Notes under the pieces: model-generated | What the model saw: only the letters and a program-made list of their open reading frames with translations | The model's database searches: none | Told to the model about the DNA's origin: nothing | DNA from: Clostridiales bacterium | GTDB taxonomy: Bacteria; Bacillota; Clostridia; Oscillospirales; Butyricicoccaceae | DNA length: 55,497 nucleotides | Assembly: GCA_019421385.1 (NCBI GenBank) | Contig: JAHZFK010000020.1 | Coordinates: 1-55,497 of the forward strand | Reading direction: 5' to 3' | Part shown: positions 1 through 7,442 of the stretch, one piece after another | Layout of the letters: the number at the start of each line of letters is the position of its first letter | Position numbering within the stretch: position 1 is the stretch's first letter | Made by a program: the position numbers and the translations under genes

Positions 1-518
1 GGACGGGTCATCTTCAGGTTGCGGTCAGCACGGTCGAGCGCGTCGATCTGTGCCTGCGGCAGGGTGGAAGCCTCCTGCAGGAATGCAGCGTACTTCTCAA
101 CGTCAACGTCGAGGTGCGTGCAGTCCGCGGTCAGACCGGTGTGCAGACGAGCTGCGCAGCGCGGGCCGAGGTCACGGCCGATGTTGGTAGCCGCGATCAG
201 CATGATCTCCGGCTTCTTGTCCATAACGACGTCGCAAATGACCTTTGCGTAAGCGTCGGTGGTGTAGGTCTCGAGCAGGTCGTTCTCGCAAACGAGAACC
301 TTATCTGCGCCGTAAGCGCCCAGCTCCTTAGCCATGGAGTCGCCTACGCCCTTGCCGCCCAGCAACAGGCCGCATACCTCGACGCCCATGTCGTCCGCCA
401 GCTTGCGCGCCTCAGAGATCAGCTCGAGCACGGTCGGCTGCAGCTTGCCCTGGCGCTGCTCACAGAATACCCATACGCCGGAAAAATCGGCGAGGTTGGT
501 GTTATTGAATTCAGCCAT
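1..518 (-). CDS. etfA: Electron transfer flavoprotein alpha subunit, N-terminal part (runs off the left edge)
   Basis: The protein begins MAEFNNTNLADFSGVWVF and continues with the EtfA N-terminal alpha/beta fold, including the segment LADDMGVEVCGLLLGGKG. About 172 residues are visible; the C-terminal FAD domain lies outside the window. EtfA pairs with EtfB to carry electrons for acyl-CoA dehydrogenases. In butyrate-producing clostridia the pair works with Bcd to couple NADH oxidation to crotonyl-CoA and ferredoxin reduction. The start at 518 follows a GAAAGGAGAAACTAT ribosome site. It is the third gene of the bcd-etfB-etfA operon, 18 bp after etfB. Confidence 0.93.
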   Translation of the reverse strand, partial: MAEFNNTNLADFSGVWVFCEQRQGKLQPTVLELISEARKLADDMGVEVCGLLLGGKGVGDSMAKELGAYGADKVLVCENDLLETYTTDAYAKVICDVVMDKKPEIMLIAATNIGRDLGPRCAARLHTGLTADCTHLDVDVEKYAAFLQEASTLPQAQIDALDRADRNLKMTR

Positions 519-536
519 TATAGTTTCTCCTTTCGA

Positions 537-1337
537 TCAGATGATGTGCTTCTTGAGAAGCTCAGCTGCGAGGGTCTCGCAGGTGTTCTTGTCAGCACCT
601 TCGAGCATCTTGCCCTGGCCCTTCTGCGGGGGGGTAAAGGACTTGAAGATGTTGGTGGGAGAACCCTTCAGGCCGATGGTAGTAGGATCGATCAGCGGAT
701 CATCCTTCAGGGTGTTGTAATCATAAACGGTGACCGGCTTGGAGTAGCAGTCCATGATGCCGCTCAGAGACATGTAACGCGGTGCGTTCAGCTCCTTGAT
801 GCAGGTCAGCAGGCAGGGAGTCTGGGTCTGGATGGTCATGTAGCCGTCCTCGAGCATACGCTTAACGGTGACGGTGTTGCCTTCCTTCTTGATGTCGGCA
901 GCGTAGGAGATCTGCGGGATGTGCAGCTTCTCAGCGATCTGAGAGCCAACCTGAGCGGTATCACCGTCGATTGCCTGACGGCCGCAGAATACGATATCGT
1001 CGTCCTCGAGGCCGATCTTGTTGACCGCAGCCGCGAGGATCTGGGAGGTAGCGAAGGTATCGGAACCGCCGAACTCACGAGCGGAAACCAGAACGCCTTC
1101 GTCAGCGCCGCGCGCGATCAGCTCACGCAGCATACCTTCTGCCGGCGGGGGACCCATGGTAACGACAACGACCTTGCAGCCGGTCTCGTCCTTGAGCTTG
1201 AGGGCAGCCTCAACTGCGTTGAGGTCGTCCGGGTTGGTGATGGTTTCCATGGATGCGCGGTTCAGAGTGCCGTCGGGATTGACTGCAACCTTACCGGAGG
1301 TATCCGGAACCTGCTTTACACAAACAATTGCCTTCAT
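537..1337 (-). CDS. etfB: Electron transfer flavoprotein beta subunit
   Basis: The 266-aa protein has the usual EtfB length. It starts MKAIVCVKQVPDTS, carries the NPDDLNAVE segment near residues 36-44, and has the nucleotide-binding stretch GRQAIDGDTAQVG at residues 119-131. With EtfA it forms the FAD-containing electron carrier for the butyryl-CoA dehydrogenase encoded just upstream. An AGGAGG-type ribosome site precedes the start. The position between bcd and etfA supports the electron-bifurcating type typical of butyrate producers. That assignment is inferred from the context and not proven by a residue test. Confidence 0.95.
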   Translation of the reverse strand: MKAIVCVKQVPDTSGKVAVNPDGTLNRASMETITNPDDLNAVEAALKLKDETGCKVVVVTMGPPPAEGMLRELIARGADEGVLVSAREFGGSDTFATSQILAAAVNKIGLEDDDIVFCGRQAIDGDTAQVGSQIAEKLHIPQISYAADIKKEGNTVTVKRMLEDGYMTIQTQTPCLLTCIKELNAPRYMSLSGIMDCYSKPVTVYDYNTLKDDPLIDPTTIGLKGSPTNIFKSFTPPQKGQGKMLEGADKNTCETLAAELLKKHII

Positions 1338-1358
1338 AGTTCAGTTTTCCTCCTTTAC

Positions 1359-2510
1359 TTAGCGCAGAACCTGACCGGCGATGACCATTCTCTGAACCTG
1401 AGAAGTGCCCGCGTAGATCTCGGTGATCTTTGCGTCACGCATCATGCGCTCCATCGGGTACTCACGGATGTAGCCGTAGCCACCGTAGATCTGAACGCAC
1501 TTGGTGGTAACGTCCATTGCAACCTCAGAAGCGTACAGCTTAGCCATAGCAGCTTCCTTGGTGAACGGCAGACCAACGTCGTGGTTGAACGCAGCGCGGC
1601 GAACCAGCAGACGAGCAGCGTCGATCTGGGTGTACATATCGGCTACCATCCACTGCAGGCCCTGGAACTTGTCCAGCGTCTTGCCGAACTGAACGCGCTC
1701 CTTCATGTACTGGATCGCCTTGTCCAGAGCGCCCTGCGCGATGCCGAGTGCCTGAGAAGCGATACCGATACGGCCGCCGTCCAGCGTCATCATAGCAATC
1801 TTAAAGCCGCCGTTCTCCTTGCCGAGCAGACGGTCAGCCGGCAGATGCACATCTTCAAAGATCAGCTCAGCGGTCTGGGAACCACGGATGCCCATCTTGT
1901 GCTCGATCTTGCCGATGGAGAAGCCCGGATCGTCCTTGTCAACGATGAAGGCAGAAATGCCCTTGTTGCCCTTGGTCTTATCCGTCATAGCGAAAACAAC
2001 GTAAGTATCCGCACGGCCGCCGCCGGTGATGAACACCTTGGTGCCGTTGAGGATGTAAGAACCGTCCGCCTGCTTCTCAGCGATGGTCTGCTGTGCAGCG
2101 GAGTCGGTACCAGCGTTCGGCTCGGTCAGACCGAATGCGCCAACCTTTGCGCCTTCCTTGGGCTCGATCAGCGGGCGGAGCCACTTTTCCTTCTGCTCCG
2201 GCGTACCAAACGCGTAAATCGGCCAAGCACCCAGCGTGCCGTGTGCGGAGATGATCGCACCGGTGGTGCCACAAACGCGGCTCATCTCTTCGATCGCGAT
2301 CGAGTAGCAAACGTAGTTACCGCCGGAACCGCCGACTTCCTTCGGGAACTGAATGCCCATCAGGCCGTACTTCATCAGCTTCTGGACAGTCTCTTCCGGA
2401 TAGCGCTCCTGCTCGTCGATCTCGGCTGCGATCGGCTCAACTTCGTTAAGCGCGAACTCACGGCACATCTTCTGGAACAGTGCTTCTTCTTTTGTAAGCC
2501 TAAAATCCAT
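1359..2510 (-). CDS. bcd: Butyryl-CoA dehydrogenase (acyl-CoA dehydrogenase family)
   Basis: This is a 383-aa acyl-CoA dehydrogenase. The N-terminal helical domain starts MDFRLTKEEA. The middle domain contains FGLTEPNAGTD. The C-terminal domain ends with KITEIYAGTSQVQR, whose Glu364 is the usual catalytic base. With Etf it reduces crotonyl-CoA to butyryl-CoA in the cytoplasm. The open frame extends 15 codons further upstream, but the start at 2510 is preferred because GGGAGG lies at the right distance and homologs begin MDF. It is the first gene of the operon with etfB and etfA. Confidence 0.93.
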   Translation of the reverse strand: MDFRLTKEEALFQKMCREFALNEVEPIAAEIDEQERYPEETVQKLMKYGLMGIQFPKEVGGSGGNYVCYSIAIEEMSRVCGTTGAIISAHGTLGAWPIYAFGTPEQKEKWLRPLIEPKEGAKVGAFGLTEPNAGTDSAAQQTIAEKQADGSYILNGTKVFITGGGRADTYVVFAMTDKTKGNKGISAFIVDKDDPGFSIGKIEHKMGIRGSQTAELIFEDVHLPADRLLGKENGGFKIAMMTLDGGRIGIASQALGIAQGALDKAIQYMKERVQFGKTLDKFQGLQWMVADMYTQIDAARLLVRRAAFNHDVGLPFTKEAAMAKLYASEVAMDVTTKCVQIYGGYGYIREYPMERMMRDAKITEIYAGTSQVQRMVIAGQVLR

Positions 2511-2546
2511 GCCATATACCTCCCAAAAAATATTCGCGGGTGTACA

Positions 2547-2588
2547 GAAAAACACAGCGCCCGATGCCCATGGGCCGCAGCGCTGTGT
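2547..2588 (-). terminator. Terminator-like hairpin inside the bcd leader (possible attenuator)
   Basis: ACACAGCGC and GCGCTGTGT (2580-2588 and 2552-2560) pair perfectly over 9 bp. The loop contains a second palindrome, GCCCATGGGC, and on the minus strand the stem runs into five T. It lies between the promoter and the bcd start, so it would end transcripts before the first gene unless relieved. No antiterminator partner or ligand domain was recognised. The rest of the gene-free stretch 2511-2863 holds only this promoter and leader plus the asnB ribosome site; no asnB promoter was identified. Confidence 0.55.
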
Positions 2589-2626
2589 CCTAAGCCAACA
2601 CCCTACTTTGGAGCATGTCTATTTAT

Positions 2627-2654
2627 ATTATATCGTTTGCCGGGAATATGTCAA
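2627..2654 (-). promoter_or_regulatory. Sigma-A-type promoter of bcd-etfBA
   Basis: On the minus strand TTGACA (2649-2654), a 16-bp spacer and TATAAT (2627-2632) give a consensus promoter. Transcription should start near 2620, leaving a leader of about 110 nt before bcd. Confidence 0.85.
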
Positions 2655-2863
2655 GGATTTAACAGACTTTTGCGCAAGAATTTCCCACCGCTTTTTTCCA
2701 TTCCAACAGCGCATTTTTACCCCTTGTAAAATCCCGGCTTTTGTTTGCATTTCGTATCAACACAGCCGGTATCCCACACCGTATCCCAGCGGGTTTTTCT
2801 CATATTTCCCGCCCCTTCCGCATAATAAGCAGGGAAGGCTATCATATAAAGGAGGAGAAGTCT

Positions 2864-4327
2864 ATGTGTGGAATCGGCGGCTTTGTCGATTATGAACACG
2901 ATGCGCGCCGCTATGCCGCAGTGGCAGGGCGAATGCAGCGCAGCCTGACCCCGCGCGGCCCGGATGCGTCGGGCGACTATCAGGATGCGGACGCGGTGCT
3001 CGTCCACCGCCGCCTGATCGTCATTGACCCGGACGGCGGCGCGCAGCCCATGCACGCCCCGGACGGGAACACCGTGTTGGTATATAACGGAGAGTTATAT
3101 AATACCGAAGAAATACGAAAAGACTTAATCGCGCGCGGACACACGTTCCGTGGCCATTCGGATACCGAGGTGCTGCTACACGCCTTCCTTGAGTGGGACA
3201 CGGATGCGTTCCAGCGGCTCAACGGCATTTTCGCGTTCGCCATCTGGCAGAAAAAGGAGCGTCGGCTCGTCCTGTGCCGCGACCGGTTGGGCGTCAAACC
3301 CCTGTTTGTCGCACACATGCAGGACGGCATCGTGTTCGGCTCAACCATCGGTGCGGTGCTGTGCCACCCAGCCATCGAGCCCGAGGTCGATGTGGACGGT
3401 CTGCGCGCCGTATTGCTGCTCGGCCCCGCGCGTCCGCCCGCGTCCGGCGTGTTCCGGCAGATCGACTCCCTGCTGCCCGGACATTATGCGGTGCTCACCC
3501 CCGAGGGCTACACCGACCACACCTACTGGAAGCTGGAAGCACACGAACACACCGACACCCTCGAGCAAACCATCGAGCGCACGCACGAACTGATCTGCGA
3601 CGCGGCAAAGCGGCAGCTGGTGTCCGATGTCCCGCTCGCCTGCTTCCTTTCTGGCGGACTGGATTCCTCCATTCTGTCCATGCTGGCAGCCAAAGACTAC
3701 GCCGCGCGGGGCGAAACGCTGCACACATGGTCGGTCGATTACCGCGACAACGACAAATACTTCACCAAAAACAGTTTCCAGCCCACCAGCGACGACGAAT
3801 TTATTCAAATGATGGTCTCGGCGCTCGGCACGCATCATCACAACGTCGTTATCGAGCCGGATGCCCTGTGCGCGGCGCTCCTGCCCGCGGCCGACGCTCG
3901 CGACCTGCCCGGCATGGCGGACGTGGATTCCTCGCTGCTGCTGTTCTGCGCAGCAGTCAAGCAGGGCGGCACAACCGTGTGCCTGTCCGGCGAGTGCGCC
4001 GATGAGCTGTTCGGCGGCTACCCGTGGTACCACCGCGAGGAAATCCTGTTCGAGGATACCTTCCCGTGGTCGCGCTCGGTCGATTTGCGGCTCGGACTGC
4101 TTGCGCCCGGCGTCGTGCAAAACGGCGCGGAATTTGTCCGCGAGCACTATCTTGCCACCTGCCGCCGCGCGGAAAAGCTGCCCACGGACAGCAAAAAGGA
4201 CGCACGTATGCGCGAAATGTTCGTGCTCAATCTGGACTGGTTTATGGCGACCCTGCTCGAAGGAAGTGTTGCAGAAGGATACCGCAGCCTTTCGGGCGCT
4301 GCCCCTTGTTATTCCTCCAAGGTATAG
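2864..4327 (+). CDS. asnB: Asparagine synthetase (glutamine-hydrolysing), 5' part, interrupted after codon 465
   Basis: It starts MCGIGGFVDYE with the Ntn glutamine amidohydrolase nucleophile Cys2, followed by RGPD and YNGELYN motifs. The synthetase domain carries the PP-loop SGGLDSS near residues 262-268 and SGECADELFGG further on. The start follows AAAGGAGGAG. Native sequence stops at codon 466, whose first two bases GA are 4259-4260. The frame then runs 22 codons into the inserted element and ends in SKV, giving a 487-aa product without the C-terminal part of the synthetase domain. The missing part lies at 15472-15904. In this arrangement the enzyme is expected to be inactive, although the glutaminase domain is whole. 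Confidence 0.93.
   Translation: MCGIGGFVDYEHDARRYAAVAGRMQRSLTPRGPDASGDYQDADAVLVHRRLIVIDPDGGAQPMHAPDGNTVLVYNGELYNTEEIRKDLIARGHTFRGHSDTEVLLHAFLEWDTDAFQRLNGIFAFAIWQKKERRLVLCRDRLGVKPLFVAHMQDGIVFGSTIGAVLCHPAIEPEVDVDGLRAVLLLGPARPPASGVFRQIDSLLPGHYAVLTPEGYTDHTYWKLEAHEHTDTLEQTIERTHELICDAAKRQLVSDVPLACFLSGGLDSSILSMLAAKDYAARGETLHTWSVDYRDNDKYFTKNSFQPTSDDEFIQMMVSALGTHHHNVVIEPDALCAALLPAADARDLPGMADVDSSLLLFCAAVKQGGTTVCLSGECADELFGGYPWYHREEILFEDTFPWSRSVDLRLGLLAPGVVQNGAEFVREHYLATCRRAEKLPTDSKKDARMREMFVLNLDWFMATLLEGSVAEGYRSLSGAAPCYSSKV
4234..4286 (+). other. attL junction: asnB half-site, GA core, right arm of attP
   Basis: The host half runs to TGGCGACCCTGCTC, then GA (4259-4260), seven bases AGGAAGT, then the 19-bp arm at 4268-4286. 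Fusing the host half to the half at 15472 gives an attB that is an imperfect inverted repeat about GA: 9 of the 15 positions on each side are complementary by eye. Confidence 0.85.
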
Positions 4328-4920
4328 CTATAGCCAAACAAAAAGTAGTTGTAATCGTCCGTGTCCGAGGTAAAGGTCAGGGGCACAGTCTCCCCAGCGG
4401 CCAGCGGCCCGACATAAGCATCATGTACTTCCAGCGGCTCGTCTGGAATCGTCGGATCATCCCCGTACTGCCGCGGATTGTCCAGCTTGTAGAGCGAAAT
4501 CTCCAGCTGGATCATGCCGAAATCCACATCGGTCTGGTTGGTGAAGCTGGCGCGGTGCTCGCCCGCATACCCCTTGTTCCTGCCCGTATCCTTGTGGTAG
4601 GAAAAGGCGGTTTCGTTCAAAATCCGGTTCAGTTCCTCGCGGATCGCTTCATCAATATCCGGATTGTCTCCCGGCTCATACAGTTCCGCCTCCGGCATCG
4701 GCACATCGGCGCTGTCCGTCGGCGCGATCGGCTGGGCCTCCATCTCTTCGTCCGGCACTACCTCTTCCTGCACACTTTCCGCCTGCACCGGCTCATCCTC
4801 TCTGCCGTCGATCCATTTCACCCAAAGCTGTGATAATAGCCCATAAAGCGAAAAGGCAATCAGCAAAATCCCGATGATTGCCAGCACTAACAAACTTCCG
4901 TTCTTGACTCGTTCTTTCAT
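4309..4920 (-). CDS. Membrane-anchored protein with FxLYD-like C-terminal domain
   Basis: The 203-aa product begins MKERVKNGSLL, has one transmembrane segment (about residues 10-30), an acidic Glu/Pro/Asp-rich linker (about 35-85), and an extracytoplasmic beta-rich domain. That domain contains FTNQTDVDFGMIQLEISLY and a later LTFTSD, resembling the FxLYD/late-competence-type immunoglobulin-like fold. It is the first gene inside the left end of the asnB element and its stop lies 22 bp from the att arm. The frame could start at 4983, but homolog-like sequence starts at 4920. The function is unknown. A hairpin GGAACGC-GAAA-GCGTTCC lies at 4947-4964 just upstream. Confidence 0.6.
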   Translation of the reverse strand: MKERVKNGSLLVLAIIGILLIAFSLYGLLSQLWVKWIDGREDEPVQAESVQEEVVPDEEMEAQPIAPTDSADVPMPEAELYEPGDNPDIDEAIREELNRILNETAFSYHKDTGRNKGYAGEHRASFTNQTDVDFGMIQLEISLYKLDNPRQYGDDPTIPDEPLEVHDAYVGPLAAGETVPLTFTSDTDDYNYFLFGYSYTLEE

Positions 4921-5095
4921 AGTACACCGCTTTCCGCACCGCGGACGGAACGCGAAAGCGTTCCTCCCCACATCATTTCTCATTCCATACCTATTTCGAT
5001 AATCCCTCTATTCGTATTATATCAAATCAGCACAAAAACACCAGAGCAATCGCGTGTTTATTTTCCTACTTTCACCAACCAAGGAGGGTTTTCCC

Positions 5096-5209
5096 ATGAC
5101 CACAACGGCAACCGTTTCCACCGGCAGCGCTGCGCTGACGCCGGGGGTACTCAAAGCGCAGATCGCGCGCATCCGCCAAGGATTCGACCGTCCGCTGCCC
5201 CATTCGTAA
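5096..5209 (+). CDS. 37-aa small protein upstream of the serine recombinase
   Basis: A short frame, MTTTATVSTGSAALTPGVLK followed by a basic helix-like tail ending RPLPHS, has an excellent AAGGAGG ribosome site 7 bp before its ATG. It ends 41 bp before the recombinase start on the same strand, so the two are probably co-transcribed. No family was recognised. Small proteins encoded beside large serine recombinases sometimes act as recombination directionality factors. That is only a hypothesis here, based on position and size. Confidence 0.55.
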   Translation: MTTTATVSTGSAALTPGVLKAQIARIRQGFDRPLPHS

Positions 5210-5250
5210 CCGCCCATTGTCATGCGCATACTAAGGAAAGGAGAAAACGA

Positions 5251-6810
5251 ATGGTCGCCGTGTACACCCGCCAATCGGTCGAACGGGCGGACAGCATTTC
5301 GGTCGAGCAGCAAGCGCAGCTCTGCCGAGACGCACTGACCGCACGCGAGCTGGAGGACTGCAAGGTATACACCGACAAGGGCTTTTCAGGCAAGAACATC
5401 GACCGTCCTGCCCTCCAACAGCTGCTGGCCGACGCGGAAGACGGACTGATCGACAAAATTCTGGTCTACCGGCTCGACCGCATCAGCCGTTCTGTCCACG
5501 ATTTTACCGGACTGTGCAGCCGCCTGTCCGCCAAAGGCGTGCACTTCCAGTCAGTCACCGAGGGCATTACGCTGGATGACAGCCCATCCGGTACGGTCAT
5601 GGCGCAGATCATGATGGTGTTTGCCCAGTTCGAGCGTGAAACCATCCAGCGGCGCGTGACCGACAACTACTATGCCCGCGCGAAAACCGGGATGTATCTG
5701 GGCGGTCGCCCGCCGTTCGGTTTTGCCAAAGGACAGACGATTGTCGATGGCAAACACACCGCCTGCTACGTCCCCCAGCCCGAGCAAGCCACGCTGATGT
5801 GCACGCTTTACGAGCGTTACGCACAGGATGGCGAAACGCTTGGCTCACTCGTCCGGTGGCTCAACGCCCACGAATACCGCACCGCGCGCGGCGGCAGCTG
5901 GTCGACGCTCCCGCTCGGCCGCCTGCTGCGCAACCCCGCGTTTGTGCAGGCGGATGCGGCGGTTTATCGTTATCTGCAAGGCAAGGGTGCCACCATGAAT
6001 GACCCAATCGAGGCCTACGACCAGCGGCGCGGCTGCTATTGCTATTCACCGCGCGCGCACGCACCGTCCGAACGGCAGCCGACCGGACGCAAATTCACGG
6101 ATTTATCGGCCTGCTGCATCACGCTTGCTCCACATGAAGGACTGATCGACGCCGCCCTCTGGCTGGAGGTGCAGCACAAGCTCGACCGAAACCGAGCGCT
6201 CAAAAGCAGCGGTTCCGGCTCACACAGCTGGCTTTCCGGCCTGATGAAATGCGCAAAGTGTGGCTATGCCATCACGGTCGTCAACAAACCCGGCGGCATA
6301 CGCGGACACTACATCAACTGCGGCGGGCGCAAGCGCGGCGGTGCAGTCTGCCCCGGCCGCAGCAAAACGGTGATGCTCGAGCAGATCGAGTGTGTGGTGG
6401 AAGCCCGACTGCTGCACTTCCTACGCAGCTACCGCACAGTGCCGCTTCAGACGCCGCAGCGGCGCAGCGCGCAGGTCAACCGGCTGGAAATCGCCATCGC
6501 CCAGCACGAAGAAGCCATTGGGCAGCTGACGCAAAACCTCGCCCACATCCGAGAAGTCGATGTGATACATATCATCTCCGCGCAGATCCACAGGGAAAAC
6601 GACGAACTTCGTACCTGCAAAGCCCAGCGCGACGCACTGCTGTATCAAAACCAGCCGACCGACCTCGAGCCGTTCTTTGCCGCTGTGCTGGACGAATGGC
6701 CGTCCTACACCATTGCAGAGAAAAAGCAGCTCGCCAAAGCCGCCATCGAACGCGTACTGGTCGCAGAAGATACCGTCGAAGTCGTATTTCGCGCACCATA
6801 CGGCGACTGA
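5251..6810 (+). CDS. Large serine recombinase (site-specific integrase)
   Basis: The 519-aa protein has the resolvase catalytic domain first: VYTRQS with nucleophile Ser9, YRLDRISR near residues 73-80, and MMVFAQFERE near 121-130. Next come the recombinase domain with GGRPPFGF, a zinc ribbon with Cys334, Cys337, Cys357 and Cys367, and a C-terminal coiled coil rich in Glu and Gln. This is the standard layout of phage-type serine integrases. It cuts two att sites with a 2-bp stagger, joining asnB and the element. GGAAAGGAG precedes the start. It sits about 1 kb from attL. Codon use resembles the host, so the element is not a very recent arrival from a distant source. Confidence 0.93.
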   Translation: MVAVYTRQSVERADSISVEQQAQLCRDALTARELEDCKVYTDKGFSGKNIDRPALQQLLADAEDGLIDKILVYRLDRISRSVHDFTGLCSRLSAKGVHFQSVTEGITLDDSPSGTVMAQIMMVFAQFERETIQRRVTDNYYARAKTGMYLGGRPPFGFAKGQTIVDGKHTACYVPQPEQATLMCTLYERYAQDGETLGSLVRWLNAHEYRTARGGSWSTLPLGRLLRNPAFVQADAAVYRYLQGKGATMNDPIEAYDQRRGCYCYSPRAHAPSERQPTGRKFTDLSACCITLAPHEGLIDAALWLEVQHKLDRNRALKSSGSGSHSWLSGLMKCAKCGYAITVVNKPGGIRGHYINCGGRKRGGAVCPGRSKTVMLEQIECVVEARLLHFLRSYRTVPLQTPQRRSAQVNRLEIAIAQHEEAIGQLTQNLAHIREVDVIHIISAQIHRENDELRTCKAQRDALLYQNQPTDLEPFFAAVLDEWPSYTIAEKKQLAKAAIERVLVAEDTVEVVFRAPYGD

Positions 6811-6832
6811 TCGCCACGCTGCTAAACAATAA

Positions 6833-6869
6833 AAGGCCCGCCGCAGAAGAAACTTCTGCGACGAGCCTT
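6833..6869. terminator. Terminator between the recombinase and the molybdenum operon
   Basis: The hairpin AAGGC-CG-CGCAGAAG / TTCTGCG-CG-GCCTT lies between two convergent genes, the recombinase (plus) and the MocA-like gene (minus). It can serve both directions. Confidence 0.7.
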
Positions 6870-6872
6870 GCC

Positions 6873-7442
6873 TCATCCATTTAAGTCGGACACCGCATCC
6901 ACATCATATAATTCCCGCTCGCTGCCTGCCCGCACCAGCACGCAGTCCGCGCCGCGCAGCAGTTCCCGTCCGCCCTCGTCGCCCTCGAGCGCACGCAAGG
7001 CGGGCGCGAGCGCCGCACAAAACAGGTTGGGATTGCCGCGCCGCTCCCCGAACACCACGCGCGCCATGCGCACATCGGGTTTGGCTGCATCCAGCAGCCG
7101 CTCAACCGTCTCTTTGGTCAGATACGGCTGGTCGGCCACGACAAACACGAGAAAGTCGCCGTCTTGCAAGTCCAGTGCATCCAGCCCCGCGCGAATCGTG
7201 TAGGACAATCCTTTTTCGCTCTCCGGGCTGTCCACCGCGCGCACGCCGAGCGTCTCTGCACCGGCGCGCACCGCCGCATAGCGGGAAACCACCGTCAGCG
7301 TGCAGTCGTCCCGCTCGCCCACGAGCTTTGCCAGCATGTCCAGCCCGTGCCGGTAAAGCGGCTTGCCATCCAGCTCATGCAGCAGCTTGTTTTCTCCAAA
7401 GCGGCGGCTGTTGCCCGACGCTAAAAACAGGATATGCTTCAT
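6873..7442 (-). CDS. MocA-like molybdenum cofactor cytidylyltransferase
   Basis: This 189-aa nucleotidyltransferase starts MKHILFLASGNSRRFGENKL, the nucleotide-binding signature of the MobA/MocA family. It continues with a VADQPYLT metal-binding motif. Family members attach CMP (MocA) or GMP (MobA) to molybdopterin. With a molybdenum hydroxylase next door, formation of the cytosine dinucleotide cofactor is the likely role. The start at 7442 overlaps the stop of the upstream molybdenum subunit (ATGA), so the two are translationally coupled. It is the last gene of a four-gene operon inside the asnB element. Confidence 0.82.
   Translation of the reverse strand: MKHILFLASGNSRRFGENKLLHELDGKPLYRHGLDMLAKLVGERDDCTLTVVSRYAAVRAGAETLGVRAVDSPESEKGLSYTIRAGLDALDLQDGDFLVFVVADQPYLTKETVERLLDAAKPDVRMARVVFGERRGNPNLFCAALAPALRALEGDEGGRELLRGADCVLVRAGSERELYDVDAVSDLNG

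Noticed and set aside
114..2729. Long plus-strand frame (871 codons) over the etf/bcd genes
   Set aside because: It is antisense to three well-recognised genes and has no family features. GC-rich codon use creates open mirror frames.
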